The notes beneath the pieces are model-generated. The model made no database searches and was not told the origin of the DNA. It saw only the letters and a program-made list of their open reading frames with translations. Source: Paenibacillus jilunlii (GTDB taxonomy: Bacteria; Bacillota; Bacilli; Paenibacillales; Paenibacillaceae). From it: DNA of 64,000 bases. The position numbers were made by a program, and so were the translations under genes. Position 1 is the first letter of the stretch. Each line of letters starts with the position of its first letter. Positions 24,662-33,891 of this stretch are shown one piece after another. Where the stretch lies: NCBI RefSeq assembly GCF_900102965.1, contig NZ_FNGM01000020.1, forward strand, positions 1 through 64,000, in the 5' to 3' direction.

Positions 24662-26191
24662 TTATGCCTGCTGCGACTTCACCTTGGACGGCTGCACAGG
24701 TTCGGTCTCTTCCGTTTGCAGGAAGTCAGGCTGAGGTGAGGTCTTCTTGATGAACAAGGCCAGCACCAGTGCTACAACTGTCACCCAGGTAGCCACGGTA
24801 AATGCATGGGTAATCCCGTTGATCGTTGCGTCCTGTGTAAGCTTGAGCATAGCCGCCTTGTCGGTCTGGGATACAGACCCGCTCATCACGGCTTCTGTAA
24901 TGTTGCTCTTCGTCCGGTTGGTCATCAGGCTGACGAACAGCGCCATGCCCAGTGCTCCCCCAACCGTCCGCAGGGTATTCGACATTGCCGTACCGTGTGA
25001 AGCCAGACGCTGCGGCAGCTGGTTCAGACCGGCGGTTACGATTGGCATCATCAGCATGGACATCCCGAACATCCGGGCCGTGTACGTCAGAATCAGGTGG
25101 GTATACGTAGTGGTATGGGTGATCTGGCTGAACTCCCAAGTAGTAATCGTTGTGATAATCAAGCCGATAACGGACAGCCATCTGGCGCCGATTTTATCAA
25201 AAATAATCCCCGTGATCGGAGACATTACGCCCATCAGGATTGCACCCGGCAGCAGCATCAGCCCCGATTCCATCGGTGTAAAGCCGCGGATTGTCTGCAG
25301 ATAGATCGGCAGCAGGATCATCCCGGAATACAACGCCATCGTGACAATAATGTTGATAACAGTGGTCAATGAATACATATTGTACCGGAAAATGCGGAAC
25401 TCCAGCAGCGGCTTGTCGGTTGTAAGCTCACGCCATACAAACAATGCCAAAGCTACAACACCCAGAATCAGGCAGGCATATACTGTCGCACTGTTCCAGC
25501 CGTCTGTTCCGGCATCACTGAAGCCGTACAGCAGTCCGCCAAAGCCAAGCGTGGACAGCACCACACCCATTTTATCCAGCCGGGGGGAAGTCAGCTTTCC
25601 GACATTCTGCATAGTCTTCATGCCAAGCAGGGTAGAAAAGATGGCCAGGGGAAGCACAATGTAGAACAGCACCCGCCAGGAATAGTTCTGAACCACCCAA
25701 CCGGACAGCGTAGGTCCTACAGCCGGGGCGAAAATCATGGCGACCGCCATCAGCCCCATCGCTTTGCCGCGCTCTTCAATCGGGAAGATCCGCAGGAATA
25801 CGATGTTCATCAGCGGCATCAGGATTCCTGCGCCGACAGCCTGAATCACTCTGCCGACCATAATCATTTCAAAGCCGGTCCCTATAGCACAGACCAGCGT
25901 TCCTATAGAAAATAGCATCATTGCGGTAGTAAATAATTGACGGGTAGTAAACTTCTCCACCAGATAGGCACTGATTGGAATAAGCACCCCGTTCACCAGC
26001 ATAAATCCTGTTGTCAGCCATTGTGCCGTATTGGCGGCAATCTTGAGGTCCTCCATCATCTTGGGCAGTGCCACATTCATCAGTGTCTGATTCAGAAGCG
26101 CCACGAACGCGCCGATCAGGAGGGCCGCAATAATGGGACCTCTGCGTATCGTCTTCGACGGCGCAGCAGCGTTAGCAGTTATTGTGCTCAT
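24662..26191 (-). CDS. DHA2 family multidrug MFS transporter (EmrB/QacA type)
   Basis: A 509-residue proton-driven exporter with about 14 membrane helices. It has the DHA2 features ALLNQTLMNVALPKMMEDL in helix 1, GRVIQAVGAGILMPLMN (motif C region) and RGKAMGLMAVAMIFAPAVGP. The ATG overlaps the stop of the MarR gene by 4 bases, so the two are translationally coupled. Regulator and pump form a classic drug-inducible pair. The substrate is unknown. Confidence 0.9.
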   Translation of the reverse strand: MSTITANAAAPSKTIRRGPIIAALLIGAFVALLNQTLMNVALPKMMEDLKIAANTAQWLTTGFMLVNGVLIPISAYLVEKFTTRQLFTTAMMLFSIGTLVCAIGTGFEMIMVGRVIQAVGAGILMPLMNIVFLRIFPIEERGKAMGLMAVAMIFAPAVGPTLSGWVVQNYSWRVLFYIVLPLAIFSTLLGMKTMQNVGKLTSPRLDKMGVVLSTLGFGGLLYGFSDAGTDGWNSATVYACLILGVVALALFVWRELTTDKPLLEFRIFRYNMYSLTTVINIIVTMALYSGMILLPIYLQTIRGFTPMESGLMLLPGAILMGVMSPITGIIFDKIGARWLSVIGLIITTITTWEFSQITHTTTYTHLILTYTARMFGMSMLMMPIVTAGLNQLPQRLASHGTAMSNTLRTVGGALGMALFVSLMTNRTKSNITEAVMSGSVSQTDKAAMLKLTQDATINGITHAFTVATWVTVVALVLALFIKKTSPQPDFLQTEETEPVQPSKVKSQQA

Positions 26192-26643
26192 AGCTTGTTG
26201 TTCTCTCTCCCTTTTTCCAAAATTTTAATGATTTCCCGATGCAATCTAAGCAGTTCTTTGGCATCCTCCGCCGGAATGTTCGACAAGGGCTCCAGATGGC
26301 TTCGAAGCGATTGTTTGCTTCGCTCCCTGATCTCCCGGCCTTTGTCGGTCATGGCCAGCTTAAATATACGTCTGTCGCTCTCCGAGCGTTGTCTGGTTAT
26401 CAGTCCAGCCTTCACCATCCGGTCAACCACACCGCTGGCAGCGCTGTTTCCCAAGTGCAGCAGATCCGCAAGCTCCGTAATTCCTACATCCGGGTGTACC
26501 TCCAACTTGCGCAAAACCATTAACTGCGTGGATGTAATGTTGAGCTTTTCTGCATCCTTCCACATAAGCTGCTGAAAATTATGGATTATGCAGCGGAATG
26601 AAGAAAAGATATCATCCAATTGCTGTTCCCTATCCTCCAACAT
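26188..26643 (-). CDS. MarR family transcriptional regulator
   Basis: A 151-residue winged-helix repressor. The HTH region (about 40-100) contains LEVHPDVGITELADLLHLG and VVDRMVKAGLITRQRSESDRR, the MarR recognition helix and wing. It is the first gene of an operon with an EmrB-type pump. A near-perfect 22-bp palindrome just downstream of the operon's -10 is its probable operator, so it should be an autorepressor released by small phenolic or lipophilic ligands. Confidence 0.9.
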   Translation of the reverse strand: MLEDREQQLDDIFSSFRCIIHNFQQLMWKDAEKLNITSTQLMVLRKLEVHPDVGITELADLLHLGNSAASGVVDRMVKAGLITRQRSESDRRIFKLAMTDKGREIRERSKQSLRSHLEPLSNIPAEDAKELLRLHREIIKILEKGRENNKL

Positions 26644-26679
26644 TCATCGCCTCCACAAATTCCGTAAACTCATTAATAC

Positions 26680-26722
26680 TTCGCATGCGAACTATTTTAC
26701 TATTTACCTATTTATTCGTCAA
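26680..26722 (-). promoter_or_regulatory. Promoter and MarR operator of the marR-emrB operon
   Basis: TTGACG (26722-26717), a 17-bp spacer and TAAAAT (26699-26694). TTCGCATGCGAA (26680-26691) is a perfect palindrome, extended after one mismatched base by AATA/TATT. It covers the expected transcription start, a repressor position. Confidence 0.8.
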
Positions 26723-26883
26723 CCACTTGCTGAAACTTTCTGAAAAAATACTATGGCACCAAATCATATCCTTAGTGTGGGCCTCTGCCGTAAAACAGAC
26801 ACGCTTTAAAACCGACCAGCTTTGGGATTTTGTTATATAATTTAGGGCATAGCCTACATTAAAGCGGAAGCGGTGAGCCCTTT

Positions 26884-27570
26884 ATGTCTCTTGACGCCCG
26901 GAAAATCTGGAACACCAACCACCAGCAATTGACGCGAATCATTACAAAGCCGGAAGAGCATGCTAATGCGGTGTCTCTTTTCCTGGAGCTGCATGACTGC
27001 CTGTACGCCTCGCACGGCGGCAACCCGGATCTGACCAATTATGAAGACGAGCTGCTAAAAAATCTCCGGGAGCAAACTATGCGCAGTTATCCGGTACATA
27101 CGACTAACAGCAACAATTCGATCGTGTGGCACATATGGCACAGCGCCCGTATCGAGGATATTACGATGAATATCCTCACTGCGGATCGTGAGCAGATTCT
27201 TCATTCAGAACATTTTACGGATAAGCTCCATACCCCTGTTGTTCATTCCGGAAACGGGATGAGCGAACAGGAGATCGCTGAATTCAGCGCAGCTGTCGAC
27301 ATTGAAGCCCTGCTGGATTATCGTCAGGCTGTGGCTGCCGGCACACGATCCGTTATCGCCGGATTGCAGCCGGGGCAATTCCGCAACAAGCCCTGTTCAA
27401 CCCAGATCAGCCGGATTTCTGCAGAAGGTGCAGTCAAGGAAACGGAGCAATGGCTGATTGACTATTGGGGAGGCAAAACCATTGCCGGCCTCGTACTGAT
27501 GCCTGCCACAAGGCATAACTTTGTTCACCTGAATAAAGCTATGCGGATCAAGCTGAAGCTGCAAAAATAA
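26884..27570 (+). CDS. DinB-like superfamily protein
   Basis: A 228-residue four-helix-bundle protein. The first conserved part SIVWHIWHSARIEDITMNIL (about 80-99) and the C-terminal TRHNFVHLNKAMRIK supply the His residues that bind the divalent metal in DinB/YfiT-type proteins. These proteins include bacillithiol- or mycothiol-dependent transferases, but members of this subgroup are mostly uncharacterised. A TATAAT at 26834 upstream marks the probable promoter. It ends before a strong bidirectional terminator shared with the convergent activase gene. Confidence 0.7.
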   Translation: MSLDARKIWNTNHQQLTRIITKPEEHANAVSLFLELHDCLYASHGGNPDLTNYEDELLKNLREQTMRSYPVHTTNSNNSIVWHIWHSARIEDITMNILTADREQILHSEHFTDKLHTPVVHSGNGMSEQEIAEFSAAVDIEALLDYRQAVAAGTRSVIAGLQPGQFRNKPCSTQISRISAEGAVKETEQWLIDYWGGKTIAGLVLMPATRHNFVHLNKAMRIKLKLQK

Positions 27571-27627
27571 TTCCTCATCTCCTAATGAGCCTGCCTGCTT
27601 CATCCTTGGAGCATGGACTGCAAAATA

Positions 27628-27665
27628 AAAGAGCGTACCCCCGTCAGCTTAAGGGTACGCTCTTT
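27628..27665. terminator. Bidirectional terminator
   Basis: The perfect 13-bp stem AAAGAGCGTACCC/GGGTACGCTCTTT with a 12-nt loop lies between the convergent DinB-like and activase genes, with T/A runs on both sides. Confidence 0.88.
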
Positions 27666-27686
27666 GAATTTGACTAAACTGCAAGC

Positions 27687-30600
27687 TTACAGATCGCTTC
27701 TGATGCTTCCGGCCACTACAGGCTTTATTATACTGCCCTTTTTCACCTTTGCGGCAGAGGGGGGAGTGCTGCCCGCCAACCCGCTGGCGATGGACATCAT
27801 CAGCTTGATCCGGTTCGCCTGGTTCACGACACTGACCCCGGCATCGTAATCAATGGCGGCAATGTTGGCGCCGGGATACAGATCCTTCAGCCCCTTAATC
27901 ATTCCCCGTCCGGTAATATGATTCGGCAGACAGGCAAAAGGCTGGATACAAGCAATATTATTAACCCCGTTATCCAGCAGATCCATCATTTCTGCGGTCA
28001 GGAACCAGCCTTCGCCCATTTGATTGCCCACAGAGACCAGGCGGCTGGCCTTCTCGGCCAGTCCGTAAATATTCTCACGGCCTTTGGCCAGACCTGCTTC
28101 TTCCAGCGCCGCCTTGACCGGTTTGCGGTAAATTTCCAGATAGGAAATCAGCATGGGATTAAAGAAGCCCAGCTTTTTGCTTTTGCCGAACTGCTCGGCT
28201 TTGTAAATCGGATTGTAGACACAGTAGAAAATAAAGTCCAGGAAATCCGGCATAACCGCCTCGCCCCCCTCGGCCTCAATCATCTCTATGATGTGGTTGT
28301 TGGCGTCCGGGTGGAACTTGATCAGGATTTCACCGACAATCCCCACCTGCGGCTTCACGGTCTTAACCACAGGAAGCTGAACGAATTCGGCGACGATTTC
28401 GCGGGTCAGCCGTTTGTATTCCCGGAACGAAAAGGTCGAAAGACTGGACTTGCAGCGGTCCATCCCTTTGCGGAACAAGGCCTGTGCGCTTCCCGGGATC
28501 ACTTCATACGGTCTGAAGCGGTGCAGCAGCCGCATCATGAGGTCGCCATAGCAGGCGGCTGCAATCAGCCGGTTAGCCAGCCTCAGGCTGATCCGGAACC
28601 CCGGCTGGTTCTCCATCCCGGAGGCATTCAGCGAAATTACCGGAATCTGCCCCAATCCGGAATCCTTCAGCGCCTTGCGCAAAAGCGAGATATAATTGGT
28701 TGCCCGGCAGCCGCCCCCGGTCTGCGACATGATTACAGCGGTCCGGTCCGGATCATAGTCTCCGCTCTTCAGGGCTGACAGCATCTGCCCGATCGTAACA
28801 ATCGCCGGGTAGCAGGCATCATTGTTCACATACCGCAGGCCTTCCTCTGTCTCCTTCGGTCCGGTGCTTTCCAGGATTTTGAGCCGGTATCCGGCGTCCC
28901 GGAAGACGCGTTCGAACAGCTCAAAATGAATCGGAGACATTTGTGGTGCCAGAATGGTATAGGTCTCCTTCATTTCCTTCGTAAACGGCACGTTGGCCTG
29001 TGTTTTATAGAGGAGCTGCGGCTTCACATCCCCTTTTTCCCGCTCGCGCATAGCCGCAAGCAGCGACCGCAGACGGATGCGTGCCGCGCCCAAATTGCTG
29101 ATCTCATCAATCTTGATCAAGGTGTATACCTTGTTGTTGCGCTCCAAAATTTCCTGAACCGCATCGCAGGTAATGGCATCAATGCCGCAGCCGAAGGAGG
29201 TCAGCTGTACCAGCTCCAGATCATTCCTGCTGGCGGCCAGACGGGCCGCACGGTACATCCGGGCATGGTAGGTCCACTGGTTGACCACGCCCACTTCCCC
29301 TTCACTGCGGTCCAGGTGGCAGACCGAATCCTCGGTCAGCACGGCCAGACCCATGCCCGTAATCATCTCGGCGATGCCGTGGTTAATTTCGGGATCTGCA
29401 TGATAGGGATGGCCGCAGAGCAGAATGCCTTTGGTTTCGCTATGGGTAAGGAACTCCAGCGTTTCTTCGCCTTTGTTCCGCAGATCGGCTTTGGCCCGCT
29501 CAGCTTCGGCAAGTCCTGTCTGCACGGCAGCGGCAATCTCTTCCTTCGGGATATCTATGAAGGTCTTCACCAGAACCCGGGTCAGCGCCGGAATATCATC
29601 GAAGGTCAGGAACGGGCTTACGAGCGGAATATCTTTTTCCTTCAGTCCATCCATGTTGTTGCGGATCACTTCGGGATAAGAGGCCACCACCGGGCAGTTG
29701 AAGTGGTTCTGCGCCGCGTCATCTTCCTTCTTCTCATATACAACGGCCGGATAAAAGATGAAATCGACGCCTTTGCCAAGCAGGCTCTGCACATGGCCAT
29801 GGGCCATCTTCGCCGGATAGCAGATGGATTCCGAAGGAATGGTGTCCATTCCGCTCTCATAGAGCTTCTTGCTGGATTTCGGAGACAGCACCGTCCGGTA
29901 GCACAGTGTGGTGAAAAAGGTATGCCAGAACGGATAGTTCTCGAACATGTTCATGGTCCGCGGAATGCCGACGGTCCCCCGCTCGGCCTGTTCCACAGGC
30001 AGCCCTTCATAATCAAAAAACCGTTCATATTTGTATTGCATCAGATTCGGCAGGTTATTCTTCTCTTTCTTGCCTCCGGCCCCGCGTTCACAGCGGTTGC
30101 CGGTGACATGGAAGCTCTTGTCGGGGAAGCGGCTGATCGTCAGCGCGCAGTTGTTGGCGCATAGTCTGCAGCGGCCCGGCGACACTTCATATTTGAAGGT
30201 TTCCAGTTCTTCGGGCCCCAAAAGGGTGCTGAACCCGTCAAGTCCGGCATGCTCTCTGGCAATCAGCGCACAGCCGTAGGCGCCCATCACACCGGCAATA
30301 TCCGGTCGGACCACGATTCTTCCGGTCAGCAGCTCAAAAGCGCGAAGCACGGCTTCATTATAGAAGGTTCCCCCTTGGACAATGATGTTGCGCCCCAGAT
30401 CGTCAGCGTTGCGGATTTTGATGACCTTCTGGAGCGCATTTTTGATGACCGAATACGCAAGCCCTGCCGACAGATCGGCCAGCGTAGCCCCTTCCTTCTG
30501 CACCTGCTTCACTTTGGAATTCATAAAAACCGTGCAGCGGGAGCCCAGATTGACCGGCTGAGCGGATTCCAGTGCCGCTGCGGCAAATTCCCCGATGCCG

Positions 30601-31997
30601 AGCTCCAGTGCGGACGCAAAGCTCTCCAGGAAGGAGCCGCAGCCCGCCGAGCAGGCTTCGTTCAGCATGAGGCTGTCGATGGCGCCGCCGCGGATCTTAA
30701 TGCACTTCATATCCTGTCCGCCGATATCCAGAATGAAATCGACCTCCGGCATGAATTTGGAGGCTGCCTTGTAGTGCGCGACCGTCTCCACTTCGCCGCC
30801 GTCGGTACGCAGCGCCGCCTTGACCAGGCCTTCACCATAACCGGTTGCATATGCACCGGCAATATGGCAGCCTTCAGGCAGAATCCGGTAGATCTCCTTC
30901 AGGGCATCGCTCACGGACTGCAGGGGATTGCCTTTGTTGCTTCCATAAAAGGTATAGAGGATTTCATCCGCAGCGCCGGTAATCACCAGCTTGGTTGTGG
31001 TAGATCCGGCATCGATGCCGAGATAGCAAGGTCCCTGATAGGTATCCAGCTCCGAACGCGGAGCTGCCGCCTGGCTGTGGCGGAGGCGGAACTGCTCCAG
31101 CTCCTCCGGCGAGGCGAACAACGGCTGCAGCTCAGCATCCTCGGCACGGTCGGCCGAGAAGTCTACGGCATCCAGCCGGGCCATCCAGCCGGACAGCGGC
31201 AGAACCAGCGGATCGGTCTGCGCCAACGCTGAACCAATGGCGACAAAATACTGCGAGTGCTCCGGAAACAGCACATCGCTGTCACTGAGTCCAAGCGTCT
31301 CGGCAAACCGCTCCCGCAGCGCGGGCAGAAAGGTCAACGGCCCGCCAAGGAAGGCTACCCGGCCACGGATCGGGCGGCCGCAGGCCAAGCCGCTGATCGT
31401 CTGGTTCACAATGCTCTGAAAAATCGAAGCCGCCACATCCTCGCGGCGGGCGCCTTCATTGAGCAGCGGCTGGACATCGCTTTTGGCAAAGACGCCGCAG
31501 CGCGATGCAATAGGATAGATTCGTTCATGCTGCTCGGCAAGGACATTCAGACCCGCCGGGTCGGTCTGCAGCAGGGAAGCCATCTGGTCGATGAACGCTC
31601 CGGTGCCGCCCGCACAGGCCGTGTTCATCCGCTGCTCAATGCCTCCGCTAAGATATATAATCTTGGCGTCCTCGCCGCCCAGCTCGATAGCGGTATCGCA
31701 CTGGGGGATCAGCTCGCTGATCGCCTTCGTGCAGGCGATGACCTCCTGCACAAACGGGACCTCGCCAAGCTTCGAGAGGGACAAGCCGGAGGAACCGCTT
31801 ACAGTCAGAGCTGCCTCGCGATCCGGGAACCTGTCCCGCACATCCGACAGGAGGGAAAGCGCAGCTTTTTTTATATCGCTAAAATGTCTCACATAATCCT
31901 GATATACAATGACATCGCGTTCCATAACAACCAATTTGGCCGTAGTTGATCCGACGTCCAGCCCAATACGCAGCATCATCATGCCATTCATCACCAT
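27687..31997 (-). CDS. Fused 2-hydroxyacyl-CoA dehydratase activase-like protein (two BcrAD/BadFG domains, DUF2229, HgdB-like)
   Basis: About 1,436 residues from ATG at 31997 (GGAG six nt upstream). Two ASKHA ATPase domains each begin with a phosphate loop (GLDVGSTTAKLVV near 10; GIDAGSTTTKLVI near 330) and each keep the two Cys that bind a [4Fe-4S] cluster in activases (ACAGGTG and SRCGVFAKSD; CSAGCGSF and SRCTVFMNSK). A Cys-bearing DUF2229 region follows (about 625-870, CRLCANNCAL), then a long HgdB-like C-terminal domain. Related two-subunit enzymes drive radical dehydration of 2-hydroxyacyl-CoA by ATP-dependent electron transfer. The large fused form is common in Bacillota but its reaction is not established. 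It appears monocistronic. Confidence 0.85.
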   Translation of the reverse strand: MVMNGMMMLRIGLDVGSTTAKLVVMERDVIVYQDYVRHFSDIKKAALSLLSDVRDRFPDREAALTVSGSSGLSLSKLGEVPFVQEVIACTKAISELIPQCDTAIELGGEDAKIIYLSGGIEQRMNTACAGGTGAFIDQMASLLQTDPAGLNVLAEQHERIYPIASRCGVFAKSDVQPLLNEGARREDVAASIFQSIVNQTISGLACGRPIRGRVAFLGGPLTFLPALRERFAETLGLSDSDVLFPEHSQYFVAIGSALAQTDPLVLPLSGWMARLDAVDFSADRAEDAELQPLFASPEELEQFRLRHSQAAAPRSELDTYQGPCYLGIDAGSTTTKLVITGAADEILYTFYGSNKGNPLQSVSDALKEIYRILPEGCHIAGAYATGYGEGLVKAALRTDGGEVETVAHYKAASKFMPEVDFILDIGGQDMKCIKIRGGAIDSLMLNEACSAGCGSFLESFASALELGIGEFAAAALESAQPVNLGSRCTVFMNSKVKQVQKEGATLADLSAGLAYSVIKNALQKVIKIRNADDLGRNIIVQGGTFYNEAVLRAFELLTGRIVVRPDIAGVMGAYGCALIAREHAGLDGFSTLLGPEELETFKYEVSPGRCRLCANNCALTISRFPDKSFHVTGNRCERGAGGKKEKNNLPNLMQYKYERFFDYEGLPVEQAERGTVGIPRTMNMFENYPFWHTFFTTLCYRTVLSPKSSKKLYESGMDTIPSESICYPAKMAHGHVQSLLGKGVDFIFYPAVVYEKKEDDAAQNHFNCPVVASYPEVIRNNMDGLKEKDIPLVSPFLTFDDIPALTRVLVKTFIDIPKEEIAAAVQTGLAEAERAKADLRNKGEETLEFLTHSETKGILLCGHPYHADPEINHGIAEMITGMGLAVLTEDSVCHLDRSEGEVGVVNQWTYHARMYRAARLAASRNDLELVQLTSFGCGIDAITCDAVQEILERNNKVYTLIKIDEISNLGAARIRLRSLLAAMREREKGDVKPQLLYKTQANVPFTKEMKETYTILAPQMSPIHFELFERVFRDAGYRLKILESTGPKETEEGLRYVNNDACYPAIVTIGQMLSALKSGDYDPDRTAVIMSQTGGGCRATNYISLLRKALKDSGLGQIPVISLNASGMENQPGFRISLRLANRLIAAACYGDLMMRLLHRFRPYEVIPGSAQALFRKGMDRCKSSLSTFSFREYKRLTREIVAEFVQLPVVKTVKPQVGIVGEILIKFHPDANNHIIEMIEAEGGEAVMPDFLDFIFYCVYNPIYKAEQFGKSKKLGFFNPMLISYLEIYRKPVKAALEEAGLAKGRENIYGLAEKASRLVSVGNQMGEGWFLTAEMMDLLDNGVNNIACIQPFACLPNHITGRGMIKGLKDLYPGANIAAIDYDAGVSVVNQANRIKLMMSIASGLAGSTPPSAAKVKKGSIIKPVVAGSIRSDL

Positions 31998-32101
31998 GCC
32001 TTGCTCCAAATTTGAAGTAATATGAGGCAACTATATCATGAGAGCGCCTTATGGAAGCTGTTAAAAATGTTACAGACATTTACAATTAGTTACCAGCATA
32101 C

Positions 32102-32569
32102 TTATTTATTCATGATTTCTCCCAATAGTGCATCGACATGGCCCTTGACCCGGACTTTTCTCCATTCTTTGATCAGGATGCCCTGCTCATCAATGAGAAA
32201 GGTGGACCGCACAATGCCCATAAATTCTTTGCCGTACAGCTTTTTGAGCTGCCAGACTCCGAATAATTGGCTTACGGTATGGTCCTCATCAGAGAGCAGC
32301 GGAAACGGCAGACTGTTCTTCTCAATGAACTTCGCGTGGGAAGACAGGCTGTCCGGACTGATCCCCAGCACGACTGCATTGCCCCGGGCAATCGGGTCCC
32401 CGGCGTCACGGAAATCACAGGCCTCCTGCGTGCAGGCGGGCGTCATATTTTTCGGATAAAAATACAGCACCACCTTGCGGCCGCGGTAATCACTTAAGCT
32501 GATATTCTGTCCTGTGGAAGCAGGCAGGGTGAAATCCGGCACTTCTTGTCCGACCTTAAGTTCGTTCAT
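32102..32569 (-). CDS. bcp: Thioredoxin-dependent thiol peroxidase (Bcp/PrxQ)
   Basis: A 155-residue peroxiredoxin with peroxidatic Cys46 in TPACTQEAC and resolving Cys51, the Cx4C spacing of atypical 2-Cys PrxQ enzymes. PDFTLPASTGQ at 11-21 and a conserved Arg near RSTFLIDEQG complete the fold. It reduces hydroperoxides using thioredoxin in the cytoplasm. The start follows GGAGCGAACTATAA. Transcribed divergently from the LCP gene. Confidence 0.93.
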   Translation of the reverse strand: MNELKVGQEVPDFTLPASTGQNISLSDYRGRKVVLYFYPKNMTPACTQEACDFRDAGDPIARGNAVVLGISPDSLSSHAKFIEKNSLPFPLLSDEDHTVSQLFGVWQLKKLYGKEFMGIVRSTFLIDEQGILIKEWRKVRVKGHVDALLGEIMNK

Positions 32570-32610
32570 TTATAGTTCGCTCCTTAATAATATGGATGAA
32601 TATTCCGAAA

Positions 32611-32639
32611 TTGCTTGTATACCTAAAAGAAATTATAAT
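32611..32639 (+). promoter_or_regulatory. Promoter of the LCP gene
   Basis: TTGCTT (32611-32616), a 17-bp spacer and a perfect TATAAT (32634-32639), 33 bp upstream of the start codon. Confidence 0.75.
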
Positions 32640-32671
32640 GTAGAGAATGTGAATGGGAAAGGAAGAACGAA

Positions 32672-33724
32672 ATGCCACCAAGAAAGAAACGGCACGCAAA
32701 AGCCGGCAAGTCAAAGAAGAAACCGCTGCTCTGGACTCTGGCTATTATACTTTTCCTGATTATCGGCGGAATAGTCTATTATTTTGCAGAAATCTATAAT
32801 CAGATGGACAACCTGCACAAGACCGGTGAAGACTCACCGTTTGCAGCAGTTCCCTCACCTTCAGCCGAAGCCGTTCAACCTCCCAAATGGGAAGGCACCG
32901 AACCGGTTAACATCCTGCTTATGGGTGTTGATGCGCGCGGGGTGAAGAAGGGTGAAGTTCCCCGCTCAGATACGATGCTGGTCGCCTCGCTTGACCCGGT
33001 CAAGAAGAAATTTTATGTATTCTCTATATTGCGTGATACCTATGTTTCTATTCCTGAGCATGGCAAAGAACGCATCAATACAGCGATAACCCACGGGCCC
33101 AATACGGCGATGCAGACCGTCAGCGAACTGCTTGGCATCCCGATTCAATATTATGTCTATACCGACTTTCAGGGCTTTATTAAGCTGGTGGATGCAGTTG
33201 GCGGCGTCGATTACGAGGTCGAGAAGGATATGGTGTATAAGACGAAGGCGGACGGCCCCGAATACGACATTGATCTGAAAAAAGGCTTCCAGCATCTCGA
33301 CGGCAACATGGCGCTGCAATATGTGCGGTTCCGTCATGATGCCACTTCCGATTTCACCCGGACTGAACGTCAACGCGGCTTCCTTAAGGCCGTAGCAGAC
33401 AAGGTCATCAGTACTACTGCCATTATCAAGCTGCCTACAATTCTATCCCAGGTTACGCCTTATATCGATACCAACCTGGACGTTAATGACATGTGGAAGC
33501 TGGCCACCGTAGGCTATGACAGCTCGATGGGCGGCAGTGCACAAATTCCGCCGATGAATCTGCTTACCGAAGAAAAAACCAGCGGCGGCTCGGCAGTGCT
33601 CGGTATCAGCAGCGAAGACAAGCTGAAAGAATTCGTTCAGGATACCCTGGCTGGTCCTGAGCCGTCTCCATCGCCGGATGCTTCTCCGGGCAGCAGTCCC
33701 TCGGCCAGCGCCGGGAGCAAATAA
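32672..33724 (+). CDS. LytR-CpsA-Psr (LCP) family cell-wall glycopolymer ligase
   Basis: A 350-residue type II membrane protein. It has a Lys-rich cytoplasmic start, one membrane helix (about 19-42), a Pro/Ser linker and an LCP domain (about 85-245). The domain motifs are NILLMGVDARG, RSDTMLVASLDP and RINTAITHGP, with Arg and Asp residues that bind the polyprenyl pyrophosphate, and YVRFRHDATSDFTRTERQ. LCP enzymes move teichoic acid or other glycopolymers from undecaprenyl pyrophosphate to peptidoglycan. The tail is Ser/Pro-rich. The start follows GGAAAGGAAG. Confidence 0.92.
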   Translation: MPPRKKRHAKAGKSKKKPLLWTLAIILFLIIGGIVYYFAEIYNQMDNLHKTGEDSPFAAVPSPSAEAVQPPKWEGTEPVNILLMGVDARGVKKGEVPRSDTMLVASLDPVKKKFYVFSILRDTYVSIPEHGKERINTAITHGPNTAMQTVSELLGIPIQYYVYTDFQGFIKLVDAVGGVDYEVEKDMVYKTKADGPEYDIDLKKGFQHLDGNMALQYVRFRHDATSDFTRTERQRGFLKAVADKVISTTAIIKLPTILSQVTPYIDTNLDVNDMWKLATVGYDSSMGGSAQIPPMNLLTEEKTSGGSAVLGISSEDKLKEFVQDTLAGPEPSPSPDASPGSSPSASAGSK

Positions 33725-33891
33725 ATCACTCATTATCAGCGGGAAATATAAGGATGCTTCACAGCGTGAACCGTTACCCATCCTTGTATCTTCAATAAAA
33801 CCCATGCTTGGCATCAGGGCGGGCGAACAGCGGATGAATCCGGCGGTTCGCCTTTTCCCTTGTGCTACTATCATTGAAAGGATGATTAATT

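Noticed and set aside
28926..30164. Long plus-strand open frame inside the activase gene
   Set aside because: Antisense shadow of a well supported gene; composition is typical of a reversed coding strand.
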